A program made the position numbers and the translations under genes. The notes under the pieces were generated by a model, which was given only the letters and a program-made list of their open reading frames with translations, ran no database searches and was not told where the DNA came from. A DNA stretch of 64,000 nt from an uncultured Bartonella sp. (GTDB lineage Bacteria > Pseudomonadota > Alphaproteobacteria > Rhizobiales > Rhizobiaceae), in NCBI GenBank assembly GCA_946481695.1, contig CAMLON010000008.1, positions 1 to 64,000 on the forward strand, written 5' to 3'. Shown piece after piece: positions 36,692 through 46,970 of this stretch (position 1 is its first letter; each line of letters begins with the position of its first letter).

Positions 36692-39037
36692 ATGGATTCT
36701 CTCTTTCAAACCGATAGGCGGTTTAGTGTGCGCTCGAACGCATTAAAATCATCGTCTGCCGTGATGGGTGCCATTGCTACTCTTTCCACCCTGCTCATCA
36801 TAATGCCAACGGGGGTAAAAGCCGAAACGATTGCAAATAACGAGCGTAGCACGATGACGCCAGTTAAAAACCCGCCCGCAAGTCCCGCACAAAAAGAGGC
36901 AGCAAAGGCCGAGGACCAAGGAAACATGGTTCTAAAACCGGTTATCGTTACATCGGCGGCCATGTCTTCACCGGTCACTGTTGTTACCAATCCGAAAGCC
37001 CCACGCCAGCCTATTCCCGCTTCGGACGGTGCCGATTACCTCAAAACCATTCCCGGTTTTGCAACCATTCGCAATGGCGGCACCAATGGCGACCCCGTTT
37101 TTCGTGGCCAATTCGGCTCGCGTCTTAATATTGTCAATGATGGCAGCACGATTATGGGCGCCTGTCCGGGGCGGATGGATAATCCGACATCCTATATCTC
37201 GCCTGAAAGCTATGACCGGCTGACGGTTGTGAAGGGGCCTCAAACCGTGCGCTATGGCCCCACGGGTTCAGCGGCAACAATTTTGTTCGAACGCGACCCG
37301 CAGCATTTTGACAAACCGACCGTCAAAGGCGATTCCAGCATTGTCATCGGTTCCAATAGCCGTTTTGAATCCCGCCTTGATGGCACTGTCGGGGCACGCC
37401 CCGGCTATGTCCGGATTATCGGCAATAAAGCCCTTTCCCATGATTATCATGATGGCGATGGCAATAGTGTTCCCTCAAAATGGGATAAATGGAATGGCGA
37501 TATGTTTTTGGGGTTCACTCCAGACGAAAATACATTGTTCGAGCTTTCCGGCGGCGGCGGTGATGGTGAAGCCCGTTATGCAGGCCGCGCTATGGATGGC
37601 AGCCAATTCAAGCGGGAATCGCTTGGTGCCAAATTCATCAAAGAAAATATCAATGACCGGCTCACCAAGGTCGACGCGCAATTCTACTATAACTATGCCG
37701 ATCACATTATGGATAATTTCCGTTTGCGCCACCTTGCCACCAGCGCTGCCCCCCTGCCAATCGGTATCACCAGCACAGGCAAAACGGGCACCGGCGGGAT
37801 GGGGCATATGTCAGGTGAGGCAATGGATATGAACCATATGATGAGAGCTGCCATGAGCGGAGGCGGAAATCCCATGGCCGGCATTGGCGGCATGGGAGGA
37901 ATGGGTGGCATGAACGGTATGGGGGGTACAAGTGGGGCGATGGATATGTCGTCCATGCCGATGGAATCGCGGCTTGACCGGCGCACCATGGGCGGCCACT
38001 TTACCACCAATTGGGATTTTGGCGATTTATCACTCGTGAGCGGGGTTGATCTCCAAACCAACACCCACCGCAAAAGAAAAAGCCGCAATATGATGAGCAT
38101 TAACGGTTGGGATAAGGATGCGGTATTTTTCGATTACGGACTGTTCAGCGAAGCGACATGGAACTTTGCCGAAAATCAACGCCTTGTTTTTGGCGGCAGA
38201 CTTGATCGGGCTTCTGCGAAGGATGAGCGAAACACAAGTCCGACAGATGGCGACAAGCGCGACAGAACACTGCCAAGCGGTTTTCTTCGTTATGAGCGCG
38301 ACCTCGATCAAATACCGCTCACAACCTATATCGGGCTTGGCCATGCCGAGCGTTTCCCCGATTATTGGGAACTGTTTTCCCCCAAACAATCCGACGCTAA
38401 CTCCCTCAATGCATTTGACGGCATAAAGCCCGAAAAAACCACCCAGCTTGATTTCGGTGCGCAATATAGCGGGGAAAACAGCAATATCTGGGCTTCCACC
38501 TATGTCGGCCGGATTGATGACTATATTCTCTTCGACTATTCAAGCGGGCAGTCAAAAGCATCGAATGTCGATGCCACCATAATGGGGGGCGAATTGGGGC
38601 TTTCCCATATGTTCTTCAATGTCTGGAAGTTTGATTCAAGCCTTGCCTATTCGTGGGGGAAAAACACCACAGACAATGAAGCTTTGCCGCAAATTCCACC
38701 CTTGGAGGGAAGGCTCGGCCTCACCTATCAAAAAGAAAAATGGAGCATTGGCGGGCTTTTAAGGCTTGTTGCCGATCAACCGCGCATTGCCAAAAACAAA
38801 GGCAATGTGGTGGGAAAAGACTTTGATAAAAGCGCGGGCTTTGGTGTCTTTTCTTTGAATGGCAGCTACAAGATTTCAAAAAATGTCGCTTTGACCGGCG
38901 GGGTCGATAATCTCTTCAACAAGGATTATTTTGAACATCTGAACCGCGATGGCGATGCCGGTTTCGGCTTTCCCGCCCATTATCAAGTACGAGAGCCGGG
39001 GCGCACCTTCTGGGCAAAAGCCGATTTCAAGTTCTGA
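36692..39037 (+). CDS. TonB-dependent copper-type receptor (OprC/NosA-like)
   Basis: A 781-residue outer-membrane receptor. A signal region (AVMGAIATLSTLLIIMPTGVKA) is followed by the plug domain (PIPASDGADYLKTIPGFATI, RGQFGSRLNIVNDG, VVKGPQTVRYGP) and a beta-barrel ending in F-K-F. A Met/Gly/His-rich loop near residues 370-430 (HMSGEAMDMNHMMR, then repeated GGMGG units) is typical of copper-binding receptors of the OprC/NosA group. This suggests copper binding at the cell surface. It lies 260 bp after the His/Cys-rich gene and ahead of siderophore-type transporters; the ligand could be a copper or iron chelate. Confidence 0.85.
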   Translation: MDSLFQTDRRFSVRSNALKSSSAVMGAIATLSTLLIIMPTGVKAETIANNERSTMTPVKNPPASPAQKEAAKAEDQGNMVLKPVIVTSAAMSSPVTVVTNPKAPRQPIPASDGADYLKTIPGFATIRNGGTNGDPVFRGQFGSRLNIVNDGSTIMGACPGRMDNPTSYISPESYDRLTVVKGPQTVRYGPTGSAATILFERDPQHFDKPTVKGDSSIVIGSNSRFESRLDGTVGARPGYVRIIGNKALSHDYHDGDGNSVPSKWDKWNGDMFLGFTPDENTLFELSGGGGDGEARYAGRAMDGSQFKRESLGAKFIKENINDRLTKVDAQFYYNYADHIMDNFRLRHLATSAAPLPIGITSTGKTGTGGMGHMSGEAMDMNHMMRAAMSGGGNPMAGIGGMGGMGGMNGMGGTSGAMDMSSMPMESRLDRRTMGGHFTTNWDFGDLSLVSGVDLQTNTHRKRKSRNMMSINGWDKDAVFFDYGLFSEATWNFAENQRLVFGGRLDRASAKDERNTSPTDGDKRDRTLPSGFLRYERDLDQIPLTTYIGLGHAERFPDYWELFSPKQSDANSLNAFDGIKPEKTTQLDFGAQYSGENSNIWASTYVGRIDDYILFDYSSGQSKASNVDATIMGGELGLSHMFFNVWKFDSSLAYSWGKNTTDNEALPQIPPLEGRLGLTYQKEKWSIGGLLRLVADQPRIAKNKGNVVGKDFDKSAGFGVFSLNGSYKISKNVALTGGVDNLFNKDYFEHLNRDGDAGFGFPAHYQVREPGRTFWAKADFKF

Positions 39038-39098
39038 AATCCGTTTCTAGAATGAAGGCAAAGACTATCAAATTTTGCCCATTATATTTGAGCTTAAG

Positions 39099-39136
39099 TT
39101 GTGAGGCATAGTTTTTAAAAAAATTATGCCTCACAA
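39099..39136 (+). terminator. Terminator-like inverted repeat after the TonB receptor gene
   Basis: A perfect 12-bp stem TTGTGAGGCATA (39099-39110) with TATGCCTCACAA (39125-39136) and a T/A-rich 14-nt loop, 60 bp after the stop codon. No long T-run follows, so it may act as an mRNA-stabilising hairpin or a bidirectional terminator. Confidence 0.6.
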
Positions 39137-39572
39137 AACAACGGAATTGAGTGCCACGGGTATCAAAACCGTCAAATAACCTTTCAGACTTGGCACAAAA
39201 ACTTTTTAACGGTCGAAAACGCCGATTTAATGCCTCTCACCTTTCCGGCAATTCGTTGAAGCTTTCTCATACAAAATATTTTTTTCAACCCGGAACATAG
39301 CTGACAAGAATATTTTTGTCCGGAATTTGTAATTGATCTTGTTACGGGTTTGAAAAGCCTGATGGAAAGCGCATAAAATTTATCACGTTTTTTTCCAAAA
39401 ATTATCCTGTTTGGAGACCGGTTTTCTGCATGGAACACCGGAATTTATACATGCAAAATTTACGACAACAAAACCGATAAAAAAAGTTTTTCATGGGTAA
39501 ACAAATAAAACTATACCAAAATTATCAAAAATAAGTCATAGTCGGTTTTTAACAATTTTTGCGGTAATCGTG
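39137..39572. other. AT-rich intergenic region upstream of the siderophore transporter operon
   Basis: About 430 bp with no gene recognised. It must hold the promoter of the operon starting at 39573. Iron regulation is expected, but I could not identify a convincing Fur, RirA or Irr site by eye. Confidence 0.5.
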
Positions 39573-41381
39573 ATGAGCCAACAACCATCCATGAATTCAA
39601 CAATTTATGACAGTGAAAAGCCTGCCACTTTTCTGGGGCTTTTACGCTATTCGCGTTTTTTTACAGGCTCCGCTATCATCACGGCCATTATCGCTGCGGC
39701 TTTGAGCATTGCACCCTTCTATGTGATTTCACTTATTGCCGGCGAGCTTTTGAAACCGACGGTAAACCCGACGAGACTCTGGTATCTTGCAGGTGTTGCG
39801 ACCGGCCTTGTTCTGCTTAGATGGATATTCGTATCTTTAAGTGACATGCTTGCCCATAAAGGGGCCTTCACCATTCTCTTCACACTCAGAAAAAGAGCAG
39901 CGCAAAAACTGGGCGAGGTTCCACTGTCGTTTTTTGCAAGCCAGTCTTCGGGAAAACTCAGGCGCACACTTTATGATGATATTGACAGTCTCGAAAGCCT
40001 TTATGCCCATATTTTACCAAATCTGAGTTCTGCTCCTATTGTATCGCTCTCGGCGCTTATCCTGTTGTTTTTTGCCGATTGGCGGCTTGCCATTATTGTT
40101 TTGATCCCCTTGCCGATTGCCTTTTTTGCCCAATGGTGGATGACACGCGGCATGGGCGATGACATGCGTGAATGGATCGGTTTGCAGCAAAAAATTTCAG
40201 GCGAGATCAGCGAATTTATCCGTGGTGTACATGTTATCAAAAGTTTCGGTCTCGATACGCGTTCTTTTGGCAATCTTTCAAAGACAATCCATAATGCGGT
40301 GGACTGGGCGCATAGTTTTGCTGCCAGAGTAACGCGCTCGTTTATGACATTTGCTATTTTACTGCGCGGCAATCTTGTTTTGGTCGCCCCGATCGGAGCC
40401 ATATTCTATGTGAACAGTTCACTTGACGCGGCTACTTTTGTGTTATTTTTGCTTCTTTCGCCACTGGTGCTTGAACCTTTGTTGACCCTTTCAGGGGCAC
40501 TTCATGAGAAAATGAACCATATCGAAGCGATGGATCATATCAATGAAGTTTTGACCGCAAAACCGCTTATCGAAAATCACAATAGCAAAACACCTGAAGG
40601 CCCGTATGAAATTGTTTTTGACGATGTCTCTTATAGTTACGGCAAAAGACTGGCGATCGACCATGTCAGTTTTAGCGCAAAAGCCGATAAAGTTACGGCA
40701 TTGGTGGGGCCAAGCGGTTCGGGCAAAAGTACACTTCTGAAACTCGTTGCGCGACTTTATGAATTCGACCACGGGCATTTAACAATAGGTGGCCTTGATG
40801 TGCGCGACTGGCGGCTTGATGACCTTCTCGACAAGACGAGCATTGTTTTTCAGGATGTTGTTCTCCTTTATGGCACTGTTGCCGATAATTTGCGCATTGC
40901 AAAACCCGATGCGAGTGATGAAGAACTCAAGGAAGCCTGCCGCCTTGCCAAAGCAGACGTTTTTATCGAAGCCTTACCGCAAGGTTATGATACGCTCCTT
41001 CAGGAACGCGGCTCGCAACTTTCCGGCGGCGAACGCCAAAGGCTTTCGATTGCCCGCGCTTTTTTGAAAAATGCGCCAATCCTGCTCCTTGATGAACCGA
41101 CTTCAAGTCTTGATCCGGAAAATGAAAACCTCATCCACGAAGCTCTCGAAACACTTTATAAAAATCGCACGGTTCTCATTGTCGGCCATCATTTGCAAAA
41201 TCTCGTTTCTGCCGACAAGATTATTGTGATGGATCATGGCAGGCTAGCGGGCGTAGGCCGTCATGAAGAGCTTTTGAAAAACTGTCCGACCTACCGGATT
41301 TTATGGCAAGACCAGCTTTCGGCGGGTGAGTGGTCGCTCGGAGAAGAGGCAGGAGAAGCCGAAGAAAAAAACCGACACTAG
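39573..41381 (+). CDS. ABC half-transporter (permease-ATPase), siderophore type, subunit 1
   Basis: A 602-residue fused ABC protein with six predicted helices (residues about 20-310) and a C-terminal ATPase with Walker [20 protein letters not shown] and ILLLDEPTSSLDPE. It resembles YbtP/IrtA-type half-transporters that work as heterodimers with a second half-transporter to import ferric siderophores despite the exporter-like fold. The start is ATG 39573, immediately after a GTG. Operon with the following half-transporter (63 bp apart) and, further on, a siderophore-interacting reductase. The ligand is inferred from that context only. Confidence 0.82.
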   Translation: MSQQPSMNSTIYDSEKPATFLGLLRYSRFFTGSAIITAIIAAALSIAPFYVISLIAGELLKPTVNPTRLWYLAGVATGLVLLRWIFVSLSDMLAHKGAFTILFTLRKRAAQKLGEVPLSFFASQSSGKLRRTLYDDIDSLESLYAHILPNLSSAPIVSLSALILLFFADWRLAIIVLIPLPIAFFAQWWMTRGMGDDMREWIGLQQKISGEISEFIRGVHVIKSFGLDTRSFGNLSKTIHNAVDWAHSFAARVTRSFMTFAILLRGNLVLVAPIGAIFYVNSSLDAATFVLFLLLSPLVLEPLLTLSGALHEKMNHIEAMDHINEVLTAKPLIENHNSKTPEGPYEIVFDDVSYSYGKRLAIDHVSFSAKADKVTALVGPSGSGKSTLLKLVARLYEFDHGHLTIGGLDVRDWRLDDLLDKTSIVFQDVVLLYGTVADNLRIAKPDASDEELKEACRLAKADVFIEALPQGYDTLLQERGSQLSGGERQRLSIARAFLKNAPILLLDEPTSSLDPENENLIHEALETLYKNRTVLIVGHHLQNLVSADKIIVMDHGRLAGVGRHEELLKNCPTYRILWQDQLSAGEWSLGEEAGEAEEKNRH

Positions 41382-41444
41382 GGTGGAAGACAATAAAACC
41401 CTCTCAACAAAACAGGATAATTTGGCAGAAAAAGGCGGGCAGTC

Positions 41445-43247
41445 ATGATAATCGATATTTTAACGTCCGGTTTCCGGCTGTCGAAAACGCGCGACAAACA
41501 ACTCGTTCACGGCATTTTATGGACGATTGTCGAAGGTTTTTTTGCAGCTCTTCCCTTTGTCTTCCTTTTTATGATGTTGACACAGGCCTTTGCCAAAGAG
41601 TTGACAATCAAAGCCGCTATTTTCTTCGGGGGCGGCATGGTTTTGAGCTTTTTGTTGCGCATCGGTGCAAGCGCGATAGGCGCGCCGAAAATATATAATG
41701 GTGCTTTCACAATGATGGGCGAGGCACGCCTTAATGTGGCAGAACATTTGCGCAAACTTCCCATGGGGTGGTTCAACAAACAAAGAAGCGGCGACCTTGC
41801 AGGAAGACTGACTTCCGATATTACTTTTGTCGAACATATGTGGTCGCATTTTATCCAGCCTTTTGTTGCCGGTTTTTCAATGCCGGTTTTCCTGACTATT
41901 TTTCTTTTCTTTGTCGACTTTCGTCTGGCAATTGTCATGCTTTGCGGCTTTCCTTTGACTTTGCTTGCCTTGTTATGGACGCTCGCTATGGGAAAAAGCG
42001 CAGGCGTGAAACTTGGAAAAGCCAATAGTGCCGTGCAATCGGCTTTGCTTGAATATGTGCAAAGTATCACTGTTATTCGCAGCTTCGGACGTTTCGGCAA
42101 TAGCTGGAAAAGACTTGTAAAAATCCTCGACGACCAGCGCAATGCCTGGTTCCACGCCGAAACAAGAACCTCGCCTTTCCTGTCATGCTTCGGTTTTGTG
42201 CTGGAAATGAGCTATATCAGTCTGGTTATTTTCGGCATTTACTGGTTGGCAAACGACAAGCTCACCGTCCCTCAATTGTTGATTTTCCTGATTATCGCTT
42301 TGCCCGCCTACCGCCAATTATATGAAGTCGGTCAGGCAATGTTGATGTTGCGTCTGGCAAACCGTTCACTCATGCGCATTGAAGCGCTGCTTCATGAACC
42401 GACACTAACAGAGCCGCAACATCCGGAAATGCCGGAAAACTATGAAATCCGCTTCGACCATGTGGGTTTCAGCTATGATAAAAAAGAGGAAAACAACAAA
42501 GACGAGACCGGCAATAAAAAAGCGGTGGGCAACAAAGTCCTTGATGATATTTCATGTGTTATCAGGCCGCAGGAATTGACCGCCATTGTAGGCCCCAGCG
42601 GTGCCGGAAAGACAAGTTTTGTCCACCTTATCGCGCGTCTTTGGGAAAGAACGGAAGGTAAAATCACGATCGGCAATATCGACCTTAAAGACATAGGGAC
42701 GGAAAATCTTCACCGTTTGATCGGCATGGTGTTTCAGGATGTGCTTCTCTTTTCGGGAACAGTTTATGACAATATCAAAATCGGCAAGGAAGATGCGAGC
42801 CGCGAAGAAATCATTGAAGCGGCAAAGCAGGCCGAAGCCCATCAATTCATCATGGCATTGCCGGAAGGTTATGACACCGTGCTTGACGAGCATGGAAGCT
42901 CGCTTTCGGGTGGCGAACAGCAGCGCATATCCATTGCCCGCGCTTTTTTGAAAAACGCCCCGATATTGCTTCTTGATGAGGCAACCGCAAGTCTTGACCC
43001 GTCGGCGGAAGCAGAAATCCAACGCGCCATGAATGCATTAACCAGAACCCGCACGGTCGTGGTCATTGCCCACCGGTTGAACAGCATTCGTCGGGCAGAC
43101 CATATCATCGTTCTGAAAAATGGGAAAATCGTCGAAGAAGGAACCCATGATAGATTGGTGAAAGCCGATGGCCTCTATCAAAAATTATGGAATAACCAGA
43201 ATAAAGCGCGTGGCGTATTCCCTCCAACCGAAGCCATTCCGAATTGA
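41445..43247 (+). CDS. ABC half-transporter (permease-ATPase), siderophore type, subunit 2
   Basis: A 600-residue partner of the preceding half-transporter. The membrane domain (residues about 20-300) starts DILTSGFRLSKTRDKQLVHG and includes FVEHMWSHFIQPFVAG, as in YbtQ/IrtB-like proteins. The ATPase has GPSGAGKTS, LSGGEQQRIS and ILLLDEATASLDPS. A charged stretch with KKEENNKDETGNKKA precedes the Walker A. With subunit 1 it should form one heterodimeric transporter in the inner membrane. Confidence 0.82.
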   Translation: MIIDILTSGFRLSKTRDKQLVHGILWTIVEGFFAALPFVFLFMMLTQAFAKELTIKAAIFFGGGMVLSFLLRIGASAIGAPKIYNGAFTMMGEARLNVAEHLRKLPMGWFNKQRSGDLAGRLTSDITFVEHMWSHFIQPFVAGFSMPVFLTIFLFFVDFRLAIVMLCGFPLTLLALLWTLAMGKSAGVKLGKANSAVQSALLEYVQSITVIRSFGRFGNSWKRLVKILDDQRNAWFHAETRTSPFLSCFGFVLEMSYISLVIFGIYWLANDKLTVPQLLIFLIIALPAYRQLYEVGQAMLMLRLANRSLMRIEALLHEPTLTEPQHPEMPENYEIRFDHVGFSYDKKEENNKDETGNKKAVGNKVLDDISCVIRPQELTAIVGPSGAGKTSFVHLIARLWERTEGKITIGNIDLKDIGTENLHRLIGMVFQDVLLFSGTVYDNIKIGKEDASREEIIEAAKQAEAHQFIMALPEGYDTVLDEHGSSLSGGEQQRISIARAFLKNAPILLLDEATASLDPSAEAEIQRAMNALTRTRTVVVIAHRLNSIRRADHIIVLKNGKIVEEGTHDRLVKADGLYQKLWNNQNKARGVFPPTEAIPN

Positions 43248-43715
43248 TCCAAAGGTGAGCAAAAAGCAGCGCCAGCAACCACCAATCAAGCTTGAATTTT
43301 CAACCTTTTTTGGGCTGAAAGAGCTGATCTTCAACCTTTGTCACAAGAATTGCCAAATGTGACAGCGCGCTCTTTGCGGGAAAGAATACGGGCAACACAG
43401 TCTTTCTAAGAAAGAATGCGGACGGCATACTCCTTATAGGAAAATTGGAGAGCGTGCTTTTTGTGAGAAAATTAATCGTCACCTTGTCCGCAACAGGCGC
43501 AATTTGAAGGCACTTAGTATTTTTGTATTACGGGTCTTCCAATGAAAGGACCGTTCATTCTGATAAAGTTCCAGTAATCCGGTAAACGACATGAAAACCT
43601 GATTGACAGACATGAATATTTCCTTCAATACCGGTTTATTAAAACTTGACTATTACATTCATTTTTATTCATCTATATTTTATGACAAAAAACAATCGGC
43701 ACGGGAGCTTAAGAG
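43248..43715. other. Intergenic region with short tandem repeat
   Basis: About 470 bp between the half-transporter genes and the flavoreductase gene. It holds the 30-bp tandem repeat listed at 43380-43466 and no recognisable gene. The reductase gene may therefore have its own promoter. Confidence 0.5.
43380..43466. repeat. Degenerate 30-bp tandem repeat, about three units
   Basis: Units at 43380-43409 and 43410-43439 begin GAAAGAATNCGG; a third, shorter one at 43440-43466 begins GAAAATTGG. Similarity is moderate. No function known. Confidence 0.55.
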
Positions 43716-44570
43716 ATGGAAAAAACCGAAAACAGGAATGCGGCTGAACTAACGCCGGAAAACCACATGGACAGGATGGAACGTCTCGAACTCACGGTCA
43801 ACCGGATTTATGAACCTTTTCCCCACCTCGTCCGCTTGACCGGAACAATCAACCCGACGAACCCGATTGAATGGCAACAGGCAAATGTTGCCGTACGCTT
43901 CGAGATTGGCGAAACCGTACAAGGCCGCAAAGTTTACCGGATTTATACAATCCGTTCTTTCGATCCCAAGACACATGAAATCGAAGTCGATTTTGTCGAA
44001 CATGGAGGGGAAAGCTCCGCTATCAATTGGCTTCAAAGTTTGAAAGCCGGCTCGCATGCTTATTTGATTGGTCCGCGCCCACAATTTTCAACAGAAGAAT
44101 ATAAAAATAAAAAGCTGAAATTCTTTGCTGATGAAACCGCCATTCCGGCCGTTTTTTCCATTCTTTCCCATTGGCCGGAAAAGACCGAAGCCGAAATCTA
44201 TATCGAATCCGCCACGGCAGAAGCAGCCGGTGAACTCCCCGATATTGAGGGGGTAGACATACATAGCTATGTCAGAAAGGAAGAAGAACATCCGGGGCAA
44301 ACCGGTTTTCTTGTTCACTCGGCTGAAAAGATTAGCTCCGCAGAAGGTTGCTCCATCTGGATTGCCTGTGAACGCGAAGAAGCCCGTGCAATCAGGAAAC
44401 ATTTCATGGCGAACTGCAATGTGAAAAAGCAGAATATCAAAGCCGTCGGATACTGGCGCCGTGGGCTTGCCAGCACAGAAATCGAAAAAATTCGCGGCAA
44501 ATATTTTAACGAGCTTATTGCACAGGGAAAAACCGAAAAAGATTTTGATGAATTCGACATTCCGACTTGA
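43716..44570 (+). CDS. Siderophore-interacting protein (FAD-binding ferric reductase, ViuB-like)
   Basis: A 284-residue flavoprotein of the SIP family (FAD-binding 9). The RIYTIRSF motif at 75-82 is the flavin-binding RxYT signature, followed by the HGGESSAINWL segment near 96-106 and LIGPRPQF. The C-terminal NAD-domain part has LFADETAIPA-like sequence (FFADETAIPAVFSIL), and GYWRRG lies near the end. Such enzymes reduce ferric siderophores in the cytosol to release iron. With the two siderophore-type half-transporters upstream, the set recalls mycobacterial IrtAB, where this domain is fused to IrtA. Confidence 0.9.
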   Translation: MEKTENRNAAELTPENHMDRMERLELTVNRIYEPFPHLVRLTGTINPTNPIEWQQANVAVRFEIGETVQGRKVYRIYTIRSFDPKTHEIEVDFVEHGGESSAINWLQSLKAGSHAYLIGPRPQFSTEEYKNKKLKFFADETAIPAVFSILSHWPEKTEAEIYIESATAEAAGELPDIEGVDIHSYVRKEEEHPGQTGFLVHSAEKISSAEGCSIWIACEREEARAIRKHFMANCNVKKQNIKAVGYWRRGLASTEIEKIRGKYFNELIAQGKTEKDFDEFDIPT

Positions 44571-45282
44571 TAGGCGGCGAGGCTAAAATAGAACATCAAT
44601 ATTCACGAAATTCCCCTCACCCCCGAACGGTGATAAACACCTGACCGATGAGCCGTGATAAATACCTGACCAGTGGCGGGTGATAAATTTAAGTTTAAAA
44701 AAGCCGGTATGTCGCCGTTACCAGCTTGAAAAGGGAAGCTATCGCACTGCATTTTAAAAAAATGGTCCGCCTTTTTCGACGGTAAAAGAGGTAAAATGGG
44801 TTGGATTTTCCTTGTTCCCTTTTTTCATATGTTCAGACTCCCAAAATAATACCCATCAAAACCGGATTTATCTCTTTTTAAGAGACCACTTCTCGTTAAG
44901 ACCATATTACTTTTTGAAGTAGATCGGCATTTTATTCAAAAATTGGGGTTTTATTCAAAAATTGCCACTTTAATAGGAACGTTGCGCTTATCCGCCAGGC
45001 GGAACACGGAACACCAATGTTTATTCACCCGTTTATTGAAAGCTTGGCGTTTGGTCGCAAAAAATCATAAGACATTATGGAAAACGTCTTAAAACCGGAT
45101 TTGCTTTTAAAAATATTCATTTTTATAATTTTTATAATAAATATTCACATATTTTCAAATAAAAAACTATTTTTGGTTCATATATAGAAAATTTAAGCTC
45201 AAATAAATTGACGTTTTAGTTTTCTTCAGCCTTATTATTTACCAACCAGCATTTACCGCACACGTATTGGGAGGAGAAAACA
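44571..45282. other. Intergenic region with two short repeats
   Basis: About 700 bp upstream of the lactate permease gene. Holds the 25-bp tandem repeat at 44631-44689 and a 16-bp direct repeat TTTTATTCAAAAATTG at 44930 and 44949. No gene recognised. The promoter for lctP should lie near its right end, which is AT-rich. Confidence 0.5.
44631..44689. repeat. 25-bp tandem repeat, about 2.4 units
   Basis: Units at 44631-44655 and 44656-44680 share GTGATAAANACCTGACC and are followed by a partial third GTGATAAAT. The first 17 bp are nearly identical, the last eight more variable. It begins 60 bp after the flavoreductase gene. Confidence 0.75.
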
Positions 45283-46926
45283 ATGACGTGGATGCAGAAT
45301 TATGTTCCGGTCGGCAATCTATGGTTATCCGCACTGATTGCCGCAATACCGATAATCTTTTTCTTTCTTGCTTTGACACTTCTTCGTTTGAAGGGGCATG
45401 TTGCCGGTACAATTACCGTTATCCTTTCATTTCTGATTGCCGTTTTTGTGTATGGCATGCCGATTGGACCGGCAATTTCATCCGCCATCTACGGGTTTTT
45501 CTACGGTTTGTGGCCGATTGCATGGATTATCGTTGGCGCGGTGTTTCTTTATAAAATCTCGGTTGTCACCGGTGACTTCAACATTGTTCGTCATTCTATT
45601 CTAGGGATTACCGAAGACCAGCGCCTGCAACTCATTCTGGTGGGGTTTGCTTTCGGCGCTTTTCTTGAAGGTGCTGCCGGTTTCGGTGCACCGGTTGCCA
45701 TTACCGCTGCCCTTCTTGCGGGCTTGGGCTTTCGCCCGCTTTATGCAGCCGGTCTTTGTCTTATTGCCAACACCGCACCGGTTGCTTTCGGCGCTATGGG
45801 AATTCCGGTTATCGTTGCCGGACAGGTTTCCAATATCGATCCGTTTTTGTTAAGCCAGATGGCCGGACGACAATTGCCCTTTCTTTCGGTATTTGTTCCC
45901 TTCATGCTTGTCGTTATCATGGATGGATGGCGCGGCGTGCGTGAAACATGGCCTGCTGTGCTTGTCGGTGGTGGCACATTTGCGATTGTCCAATTTCTGA
46001 CATCCAATTATTTCGGGCCGGAATTGCCTGATATTACAGCTGCTATTGCAACACTCGTTGTTTTGCCGCTTTTCTTGCGCTTCTGGCAGCCAAAACGCAT
46101 TTTCCGTTTCGACGAAAGCGAAGCTGCCCCCAAAGAAGAAGTTCCTCATTATTCAACGGGACAAATTATCAAAGCATGGTCACCTTTTATCATATTGACC
46201 GTGTTTGTTATGGTGTGGAGCATTGCGCCTTTCAAAAAACTTTTTGCCAAAGGTGGGGCACTCGAAAGCTGGGTGTTAAGTTTCGACGTTTCATTCCTCA
46301 ATAATATCATTGTCAAAACGGCTCCTATTGTTGCAACAGATTCGAAGATCAGCGCTGTTTATAAATTTGACTGGTTTTCAGCCACAGGAACAGCAATTAT
46401 CCTCGCCGCAATTGCCAGCACCTTTGTTTTGAAAATGCGTCCCGCTCGCGCCCTTGGCGTATTCGGCATGACGTTAAAAGAACTTGCCCTTCCTATTTAT
46501 TCGATCGGTATTGTTCTTGCGTTTGCTTTCATTGCCAATTATTCGGGACTTTCTTCTACATTGGCTCTGGCTTTGTCGCATACCGGCAAAAGTTTTACAT
46601 TCTTTTCGCCATTTCTCGGGTGGCTTGGCGTTTTCGTGACCGGTTCAGACACGTCTTCCAATGCTCTGTTCGGCGCTTTACAGGCAACAACAGCCCACCA
46701 AATCGGCGTGCCGGATGTTTTACTTGTTGCCGTCAATACAACAGGCGGCGTCACAGGAAAGATGATATCGCCCCAATCAATCGCAATAGCTTGCGCGGCT
46801 GTGGGACTTGTCGGTAAAGAATCCGACCTTTTCCGCTACACGGTCAAATATTCGCTAGGGCTTTGCGCTATTGCCGGCATTATCACAACGCTTCAGGGAT
46901 ATGTTCTTCCGTGGATGATCCCGTAA
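45283..46926 (+). CDS. lctP: L-lactate permease (LctP family)
   Basis: A 547-residue inner-membrane protein with about 12-14 predicted helices, typical of the LctP/LldP family of lactate (and glycolate) proton symporters. Visible family segments are [19 protein letters not shown] near residue 125, [17 protein letters not shown], and [13 protein letters not shown] with [20 protein letters not shown] near the C-terminus. ATG 45283 is preceded by a GGGAGGAG box. L-lactate dehydrogenase is encoded 250 bp downstream, so the pair imports and oxidises L-lactate. Confidence 0.93.
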   Translation: MTWMQNYVPVGNLWLSALIAAIPIIFFFLALTLLRLKGHVAGTITVILSFLIAVFVYGMPIGPAISSAIYGFFYGLWPIAWIIVGAVFLYKISVVTGDFNIVRHSILGITEDQRLQLILVGFAFGAFLEGAAGFGAPVAITAALLAGLGFRPLYAAGLCLIANTAPVAFGAMGIPVIVAGQVSNIDPFLLSQMAGRQLPFLSVFVPFMLVVIMDGWRGVRETWPAVLVGGGTFAIVQFLTSNYFGPELPDITAAIATLVVLPLFLRFWQPKRIFRFDESEAAPKEEVPHYSTGQIIKAWSPFIILTVFVMVWSIAPFKKLFAKGGALESWVLSFDVSFLNNIIVKTAPIVATDSKISAVYKFDWFSATGTAIILAAIASTFVLKMRPARALGVFGMTLKELALPIYSIGIVLAFAFIANYSGLSSTLALALSHTGKSFTFFSPFLGWLGVFVTGSDTSSNALFGALQATTAHQIGVPDVLLVAVNTTGGVTGKMISPQSIAIACAAVGLVGKESDLFRYTVKYSLGLCAIAGIITTLQGYVLPWMIP

Positions 46927-46970
46927 TATTGATTTTACTTTTACCGGATGTTTCCTGTTTAAATAAAAAA

